Virus record (IMG/VR): IMGVR_UViG_3300047559_000236
Location: 1 to 20,052 of that record
From: a virus
Strand: one strand, 5' to 3'
DNA: 20,052 nt
Positions 15,665 through 20,052 of this stretch are shown in pieces. Below the pieces are notes generated by a model. That model was not told where the DNA came from. It made no database searches and saw only the letters and a list, made by a program, of their open reading frames with translations. The position numbers and the translations under genes are program-made. How positions within the stretch are numbered: the stretch's first letter is position 1; the number at the start of each line of letters is the position of its first letter.

Positions 15665-16510
15665 ATGGCAAAACTAAAAATCTCCGAATTATTTTATAGC
15701 ATCCAGGGTGAGGGAAGATACATGGGAGTCCCCAGTGTTTTCCTCAGAACTTTTGGTTGCAACTTTACCTGTGACGGCTTTGGAATGCCCAAAGGAGAGA
15801 AATCCAATGAGCGAAATGTTATCGCGGTCCAGGCAGATACTTTTACGGACTATCGAAGCCTGCCTCTCGTACATACTGGCTGTGACTCTTATGCTAGCTG
15901 GGATGTTCGTTTTAAGCATCTGTCTCCTGTTCTTAGTACTGACTCTATTGTTGAGTCCATTATGGGTATGTTACCTCATGGTCAGTGGAAAGATGAACAT
16001 CTTGTCATTACAGGAGGTGAGCCGTTGCTGGGCTGGCAAAGATCATATCCAGACCTTTTACAGGAACCGCGAATGATTGCTCTGAAAGAGCTGACATTTG
16101 AAACCAACGGATCACAAGAACTAACCCGAGAGTTTTCTGAGTATCTGAAAATTCATTGGCGCAAGGGTTGGGAGCGTCTTACTTTTAGTGTAAGTCCAAA
16201 GCTAAGTATCAGTGGTGAGAAATGGTCAGAGGCAATTCGTCCTGACATCATTGTAAATTATGAAGAACATGGTTATGTTTATTTGAAGTTTGTTGTAGCT
16301 ACCAAGGAAGATCTAGATGAAGCCAAACAAGCAGTCAGCGAGTATCGTCAGGCTGGTTTCAAAGGTCCTGTGTATCTTATGCCCTGCGGTGGTACTGACC
16401 AGCTGTATTTCCTCAACAACAGGGCCGTTGCTGAGCTTGCAATGTCGGAAGGGTTCAGATACAGCGATAGATTGCAAGTACCACTTTTCAAGAACGCCTG
16501 GGGTACCTGA
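15665..16510 (+). CDS. queE: QueE-like radical SAM 7-carboxy-7-deazaguanine synthase
   Basis: A 281-residue radical SAM enzyme, longer than E. coli QueE (223). It begins with the QueE signature KISELFYSIQGEGRYMGVPS, then FLRTFGCNFTC with C32 and C36. The third cluster cysteine is not in the usual close position; GFGMPKGE and about 30 residues intervene before GCDSYASWD with C73. VITGGEPLLGW at about 114-123 is the SAM-binding GGEP motif. QueE contracts 6-carboxytetrahydropterin to 7-carboxy-7-deazaguanine, in the preQ0 pathway. AAGGAAAATC lies before the ATG. With FolE and a DpdA-like protein downstream, it most likely feeds DNA base modification rather than tRNA queuosine. The spacing variant is discussed as a finding. 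Confidence 0.9.
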   Translation: MAKLKISELFYSIQGEGRYMGVPSVFLRTFGCNFTCDGFGMPKGEKSNERNVIAVQADTFTDYRSLPLVHTGCDSYASWDVRFKHLSPVLSTDSIVESIMGMLPHGQWKDEHLVITGGEPLLGWQRSYPDLLQEPRMIALKELTFETNGSQELTREFSEYLKIHWRKGWERLTFSVSPKLSISGEKWSEAIRPDIIVNYEEHGYVYLKFVVATKEDLDEAKQAVSEYRQAGFKGPVYLMPCGGTDQLYFLNNRAVAELAMSEGFRYSDRLQVPLFKNAWGT

Positions 16511-16546
16511 TTATGCGCAGAGTAACGAAATAGTAGAAGCCCGACC

Positions 16547-16693
16547 GTGGGTAAAAAGGTAGTATTTCCAAGCTGGTGTTGTCAAATCTGCGGCGAGCAC
16601 ATAGGATGGCTCGGCCGCATTTTCGCGTTTCTGTTACCACGGTATCATCAATGTCAGGACCCACACAGGGACCAAGACAACCTAGGCGTATAA
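16547..16693 (+). CDS. Putative 48-residue zinc-binding protein between queE and folE (GTG start)
   Basis: An unlisted short frame starts at GTG 16547 and ends in a TAA that lies inside the following late promoter. The peptide has WCCQICGEHIGWLGR (residues 10-24), then RYHQC with H34 and C36. This gives a plausible CxxC...HxC zinc site (C12, C15, H34, C36), and C11 is also present. The tail is hydrophilic and charged. Short proteins with a C-x2-C-G...IGW(L/I)GR pattern are familiar to me from environmental T4-like phages, without known function. No ATG occurs in this frame after the stop at 16523, and the ribosome binding site is weak. The gene would otherwise leave a 245-base gap in a very compact genome. 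Confidence 0.6.
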   Translation: MGKKVVFPSWCCQICGEHIGWLGRIFAFLLPRYHQCQDPHRDQDNLGV

Positions 16694-16696
16694 ATA
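16689..16696 (+). promoter_or_regulatory. T4-type late promoter before folE
   Basis: An exact TATAAATA is followed by CAAGT, as at the promoter at 11065. It lies 60 bases before the folE ATG and overlaps the stop codon of the small upstream frame. Its position shows that folE starts at 16756 rather than at the earlier in-frame ATG at 16576. Confidence 0.8.
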
Positions 16697-16755
16697 CAAG
16701 TGCCACACAAAGGTGGCAAATTCAATTATCAAGTCCGCGTAAGGAAGGATTCAAG

Positions 16756-17427
16756 ATGTCATATAACAAGACAAAAACCGACCCTGAACTGGGTCAAAGA
16801 GTTCACGAACATTTGGTCAAGATGGGTGTTGAAACTCCCGTAACCAAATCAGGCTTTGATCGCAAAACCCAAATCGAAAAGATTGAGCAGAACTTTACTG
16901 CTATCATGACCATACTGGGTCTGGATCTGACTGACGATAGTCTGGCAGAGACGCCTAAGCGTGTGGCCAAGATGTATGTCAATGAAATTTTCTGGGGTCT
17001 GGACTATGACGCATTTCCCAAGTGTACCACAGTCGACAACAAGATGAAATACGACGAAATGGTTGTGGAGAAAAATGTCATTGTTCAAAGCAACTGCGAG
17101 CATCACTTCGTGATTATTGATGGTCTGGCAACCGTGGCCTATATTCCAAACCAAAAGGTTCTGGGACTGAGTAAAATCAATCGCATTGTTGAGTACTTTA
17201 GCAAGCGTCCGCAGATTCAGGAACGTCTAACCGAACAAGTATACTTTGCATTACAGTATATTCTGGATACAGATAACATTGCTGTTGTTGTCAAGGCACA
17301 GCATTACTGTGTCAAGAGTCGTGGTGTTGAAGATACTGGCAGTCATACCGTTACTGCTAAACTTGGTGGTTGTTTCAAGTCTGACCCCGCAGCTCGTGCA
17401 GAGTTCATGGCCATAGCAAATAGCTGA
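16756..17427 (+). CDS. folE: GTP cyclohydrolase I (FolE)
   Basis: A 223-residue protein, almost exactly the size of E. coli FolE (222). It converts GTP to dihydroneopterin triphosphate, the first step toward folate and toward 7-deazaguanines. Zinc and active-site residues are visible: C114 with H116 and H117 in SNCEHHFV, and H183 and C185 in AQHYCVKSRG. Further FolE motifs are DDSLAETPKRVAKMYVNEIF, VAYIPNQKVLGLSKINRIVE and SRPQIQERLTEQ-like (KRPQIQERLTEQ). AAGGAAGGA precedes ATG 16756. An upstream in-frame ATG at 16576 would add 60 residues, but that stretch has no FolE similarity and spans the late promoter. Placed between queE and a DpdA-like gene, it probably supplies precursor for base modification. 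Confidence 0.95.
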   Translation: MSYNKTKTDPELGQRVHEHLVKMGVETPVTKSGFDRKTQIEKIEQNFTAIMTILGLDLTDDSLAETPKRVAKMYVNEIFWGLDYDAFPKCTTVDNKMKYDEMVVEKNVIVQSNCEHHFVIIDGLATVAYIPNQKVLGLSKINRIVEYFSKRPQIQERLTEQVYFALQYILDTDNIAVVVKAQHYCVKSRGVEDTGSHTVTAKLGGCFKSDPAARAEFMAIANS

Positions 17428-17434
17428 GGTTGTC

Positions 17435-17935
17435 ATGAACAATATTATGATTGACATTGAGACTCTGGGTGTTCAGCCTAATTCCTGCATACTAAGCATC
17501 GGTGCTGTACGGTTTACAGACACTGAGCTCAAGGATGGCTTCTATGTCAATGTCGATCCAGCAACCTGTAAAGAGATTGGCATGACCATAGACAAGTCTA
17601 CGGTCGAATGGTGGAAGGGTCAGCCAAAACAGGTACGAGATAGCCTTTTGGTAGACCAGAAGCCATTGACAGAAGCTCTGAGAAGTCTTAGAATGTGGAT
17701 AGGTCCAGGTAAACCAAATATCTGGGCCAATGGTCCTGATTTTGATCTAGTCATACTTAGTCAGGCCTTTGAACTTTTGGGAGACAATCCTCCCTGGACA
17801 TTTAGACAGTATCGTTGCTATCGTACCATGTCCAGGCTGGTAGATGTTCCTCGACCCGAATCAGGTCTGAATCACAATGCGTTTGATGACGCCAAAACAC
17901 AGGCTCTGCATCTAATAAAAATACTAGGAAGTTGA
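17435..17935 (+). CDS. DEDDh 3'-5' exonuclease, RNase T/DexA-like
   Basis: A 166-residue exonuclease of the DnaQ-like superfamily. It has the Exo I motif MIDIETLG (D7, E9), Exo II NGPDFD (D102, with D104) and Exo III HNAFDDA (H147, D152). These are the four acidic residues plus histidine of the DEDDh class. The compact form with TVEWWKGQ near residue 56 resembles the phage exonuclease family that includes T4 DexA (227 residues) and the Rv2179c-type exoribonucleases. The substrate (DNA or RNA) cannot be told from sequence. It sits between folE and the DpdA-like gene, 7 bases after the former and 1 base before the latter, so it is co-transcribed with the modification genes. The ribosome binding site is weak (GAGG). 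Confidence 0.85.
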   Translation: MNNIMIDIETLGVQPNSCILSIGAVRFTDTELKDGFYVNVDPATCKEIGMTIDKSTVEWWKGQPKQVRDSLLVDQKPLTEALRSLRMWIGPGKPNIWANGPDFDLVILSQAFELLGDNPPWTFRQYRCYRTMSRLVDVPRPESGLNHNAFDDAKTQALHLIKILGS

Positions 17936-17936
17936 T

Positions 17937-19223
17937 ATGTTTGAATACGTTGGAAGCGGTACAAGTTATTTCAAACTCATGTATGAAGAAAGCTATCGTC
18001 CAGAAAACATGGACGTGTTTGCACAGACCTATGGCAGTCTAAATGGTCAGCATGATCACAAGATTAGTCTCTTGTACAATGCTTTTACTGAACGACGTAC
18101 TGGTCCCAGACTAAAAGAAAACTATGCCAAGTATCTGCATAGCATTCATGCAGACTCAGGTGGTCTGCAGATCATTACTCTGGGTAAAACAATCACACCC
18201 GAGCTCAAAGAAGAAATCTATGCCAATCAGGCACAGAATTCAGACATTGCCATGTGCTTTGATATGATACCAGTACGAGTTCTAAGTGATAGATCCGAAA
18301 GACTGGATCTGGAAAATCGCAGGTTTGATCCCAGTATGCTGGAATCCTGTGCTCGTGAGACTGGAAAAAATCTAAGACGCCAGATTGACCATTTTGACGA
18401 AAAGAAAAGCTCGGCTCGTCCCATGCTAATTACCCAGGGTAATGATTATGACAGCTACATGAAATGGGTTGAATATGTGGCAGCTGAACTCACACCCTAT
18501 CACATTGGTCGCATTGGCGGTATCGCCATGGGAGCTGCTGCTCTGGGCAAAGGACCGCTCGAAGATATCAAGCGCGCATTTTATTTCACACAACTGCCCA
18601 TTGAACTAGAAAGTCGACATCTGCACTTACTGGGTGTGGGCAGTGTGTATCGTATGTTGCCTAACATAGTATTCATACAGAATGGACTGTACCAGGGTGT
18701 TCAGCTAAGCTATGATAGTACCACGCACACCAGCGGAGTAACACAGGGCAGATACTATATCAGCGGAGATCGTGTACTCAATGGCAAGTATAGATTTGCT
18801 GATTATCAGATGACATTCAATCGTGTATTTGACGACAACTATAGAATCATCTGGGAAGATATCTGTGATTTATTTCCTTGCATGAAGCAATACAGTCTGG
18901 ATACTTTTTACGAAGTGCTGCAGATCAGCGCCCGAACCTATGAAGAAAAGTATGGGAACATTGACCCCAGCATTCAGATCTATATTGCCTATGTAAGTGC
19001 CTGTATCAAGAATTTTATGCGTCATGTAGAGCGTGTAAATCAGAGTCAGGAAAATCTGATTGACTTTGCCAGAGGCACAGACAAGAATGCCTTCAAGTTT
19101 TTATATGACGTCAAGAACACCAATGATTTTGATAATTGGTTACGACATATTGGCAAGACCATAGAGTCCGAACCTGTCAAAGTCATGTCACCAGAATTTA
19201 ATTTAGAGGAGTTATTTGCATGA
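17937..19223 (+). CDS. dpdA: DpdA-like DNA 7-deazaguanine transglycosylase (TGT family)
   Basis: A 428-residue protein with the TIM-barrel marks of tRNA-guanine transglycosylase. These are HADSGGLQI at 71-79 (D73 aligns with the base-binding Asp of TGT), DIAMCFDMIP at 103-112, GGIAMGA at 194-200 (like GGLAVGE) and LHLLGVGS at 229-236. D260 in YDSTTHTSG fits the nucleophilic Asp position. The zinc motif CxCxxC...H of bacterial TGT is not seen; the C-terminal part (about 280-428) is different and helical. Phage DpdA proteins are TGT relatives that exchange guanine in DNA for a 7-deazaguanine. The folE and queE neighbours make DNA modification far more likely than tRNA modification. It ends in an ATGA overlap with the QueD-like gene. 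Confidence 0.85.
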   Translation: MFEYVGSGTSYFKLMYEESYRPENMDVFAQTYGSLNGQHDHKISLLYNAFTERRTGPRLKENYAKYLHSIHADSGGLQIITLGKTITPELKEEIYANQAQNSDIAMCFDMIPVRVLSDRSERLDLENRRFDPSMLESCARETGKNLRRQIDHFDEKKSSARPMLITQGNDYDSYMKWVEYVAAELTPYHIGRIGGIAMGAAALGKGPLEDIKRAFYFTQLPIELESRHLHLLGVGSVYRMLPNIVFIQNGLYQGVQLSYDSTTHTSGVTQGRYYISGDRVLNGKYRFADYQMTFNRVFDDNYRIIWEDICDLFPCMKQYSLDTFYEVLQISARTYEEKYGNIDPSIQIYIAYVSACIKNFMRHVERVNQSQENLIDFARGTDKNAFKFLYDVKNTNDFDNWLRHIGKTIESEPVKVMSPEFNLEELFA

Positions 19224-19624
19224 ACCTACAAAGATGGATCGAGGTAAGTTTACAGAAAGAAGGTATTCACAAGTACCCTGGTGCTGATACAGACCCCAAG
19301 TTAGCCACAGGTGATTGGGATGATGTAAGTTTCCTGGGAGTACCGCATCGTCATATTTTTCATTTCTATGCCAAGCTAGAAGTATTTCATAATGATCGTG
19401 AAGTTGAATTTATTCAGTTCAAGCGTTGGCTAGAGCGTCTCTTTGATCAGGGTACCATGCAGGCTAGTTTCAAAAGTTGCGAAATGATGGCCGAGGACAT
19501 GATTGAACGTATTCACGAAAAGTATCCTGGTCGTAATATCGAAGTTCGTGTCTATGAGGACAACGAGAATGGAGCTATTCTGATCTATGACAGGAATCAG
19601 GCTCTCAAAGTTTACCAGGCATGA
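19220..19624 (+). CDS. Divergent T-fold protein resembling QueD / 6-pyruvoyl-tetrahydropterin synthase
   Basis: A 134-residue protein that I align by eye with QueD (E. coli 121). GIHKYP (H17) matches the first zinc histidine region, and VPHRHIFHFYAKLEV (H43, H45) matches the HGH motif. REVEFIQFKRWLERLF matches the DF..LK helix, and SCEMMAEDMIERI matches the PTSE..A.WIW helix. NIEVRVYEDNENGAI places E113 at the catalytic or substrate-binding glutamate. The catalytic cysteine four residues before the HGH motif in QueD is absent. If active, it would make 6-carboxytetrahydropterin, the step between FolE and QueE. The family is common but usually unnamed in environmental phages. Its start overlaps the dpdA stop. 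Confidence 0.6.
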   Translation: MNLQRWIEVSLQKEGIHKYPGADTDPKLATGDWDDVSFLGVPHRHIFHFYAKLEVFHNDREVEFIQFKRWLERLFDQGTMQASFKSCEMMAEDMIERIHEKYPGRNIEVRVYEDNENGAILIYDRNQALKVYQA

Positions 19625-19645
19625 GGAAAAATAAGGAGTAAAAAC

Positions 19646-20052
19646 ATGGAAAAGATTGCCCTAGTTTCAGGCGGATTTGATCCAGTACACAGTGGTCACA
19701 TTCAGTTATTTGATTCTGCCAGACGCATGGCAGACAAACTGGTTGTGGCAACCAACAGCGATGAATGGCTTACTGCGAAAAAAGGTAAGCCTTTTATGCC
19801 AATGGCTGAAAGGCTGACGGTTCTAAGTCATTTGAACATGGTAGATCATGCCATTACCTTTCCCAATGATGCCAATGGAACTGCTATAAATGCAATCAAA
19901 ACTGTGCGTAGCATGTATCCTGAAGCTAGGATATTCTTTTGCAATGGAGGAGACAGAACTCGAGACAATATTCCCGAAATGGATTATGAGGATGATAATC
20001 TGAGTTTCCTGTTTGGGGTTGGAGGCTCAAACAAGGCCAATAGCAGCAGTGC
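19646..20052 (+). CDS. Nucleotidyltransferase of the HxGH (cytidylyltransferase-like) superfamily, cut by window end
   Basis: A frame opening at ATG 19646 after AAGGAG runs off the right edge with 135 residues visible. VSGGFDPVHSGHI contains the HxGH nucleotide-binding motif (H15-S-G-H18). ATNSDEWLTAKKGKPFMPMA with the K, then ERL and VLSHLNMVD, follow the pattern of RfaE/heptose-phosphate adenylyltransferases and glycerol-3-phosphate cytidylyltransferases. VGGSNKANSSS near the edge may be the start of the second nucleotide-binding motif (usually ISSTxxR). These enzymes join a nucleotide to a phosphorylated sugar, alcohol or cofactor precursor. The true substrate is unknown; a link to sugar activation or to the modification cluster is only suggested by position. 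Confidence 0.85.
   Translation, partial: MEKIALVSGGFDPVHSGHIQLFDSARRMADKLVVATNSDEWLTAKKGKPFMPMAERLTVLSHLNMVDHAITFPNDANGTAINAIKTVRSMYPEARIFFCNGGDRTRDNIPEMDYEDDNLSFLFGVGGSNKANSSS

Noticed and set aside
16576-16755. N-terminal extension of FolE from an upstream in-frame ATG
   Set aside because: The added 60 residues have no FolE similarity and span a late promoter. The ATG at 16756 has a strong ribosome binding site and gives the normal family length.
1-20052. tRNA genes, CRISPR arrays, integrase or insertion sequences
   Set aside because: No cloverleaf-like segment, spaced direct-repeat array or recombinase/transposase motif was noticed on either strand. A tRNAscan run would be needed to exclude tRNAs fully.

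Overview
The window is a stretch of a T4-like (Tevenvirinae-type or marine/environmental T4-superfamily) contractile-tailed phage genome. The evidence is the order of its genes on the + strand: a gp14-like tail end, gp15, gp16, gp17, gp18, gp19, gp20, two small head-core proteins in the gp67/gp68 slot, gp21, gp22 and gp23. This order is characteristic of T4 relatives. T4-type late promoters (TATAAATA) and a gene for the T4-type late sigma factor gp55 are also present. Every supported gene is on the + strand, packing is dense, and no stretch over 300 bases lacks a gene. No tRNA, integrase, IS element or CRISPR array was seen. The host cannot be named from the sequence; several accessory families resemble those of marine and environmental T4-like phages.

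Region 1 (1-11060) is the morphogenesis block. It holds the end of a probable neck gene, the tail sheath stabiliser, both terminase subunits, sheath, tube, portal, prohead core proteins, an unidentified 122-residue protein, prohead protease, scaffold and major capsid protein. A strong intrinsic terminator closes the block just after gp23. Late promoters precede gp18, the gp67-like gene (one mismatch), gp22 and gp23.

Region 2 (11065-15629) opens with a late promoter set so close to the next ATG that the message may be leaderless. It encodes a second tail-tube-fold protein, a GT-A-like glycosyltransferase with a proline-rich N-terminus, the recombination pair UvsY and UvsW, a small LSm-like protein and gp55. 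gp55 is the sigma factor expected to read the TATAAATA promoters seen throughout.

Region 3 (15665-20052) is the most interesting. It encodes QueE, a 48-residue putative zinc-binding protein, GTP cyclohydrolase I (FolE), a DEDDh exonuclease, a TGT-like protein with DpdA features, a divergent T-fold protein resembling QueD, and a truncated HxGH nucleotidyltransferase. FolE, the QueD-like protein and QueE would carry GTP to 7-carboxy-7-deazaguanine, and DpdA would insert a 7-deazaguanine base into DNA. The region is therefore best read as a phage DNA-hypermodification cluster that probably protects the genome from host restriction. QueC and later tailoring enzymes are not in the window, so the final modified base cannot be determined here.
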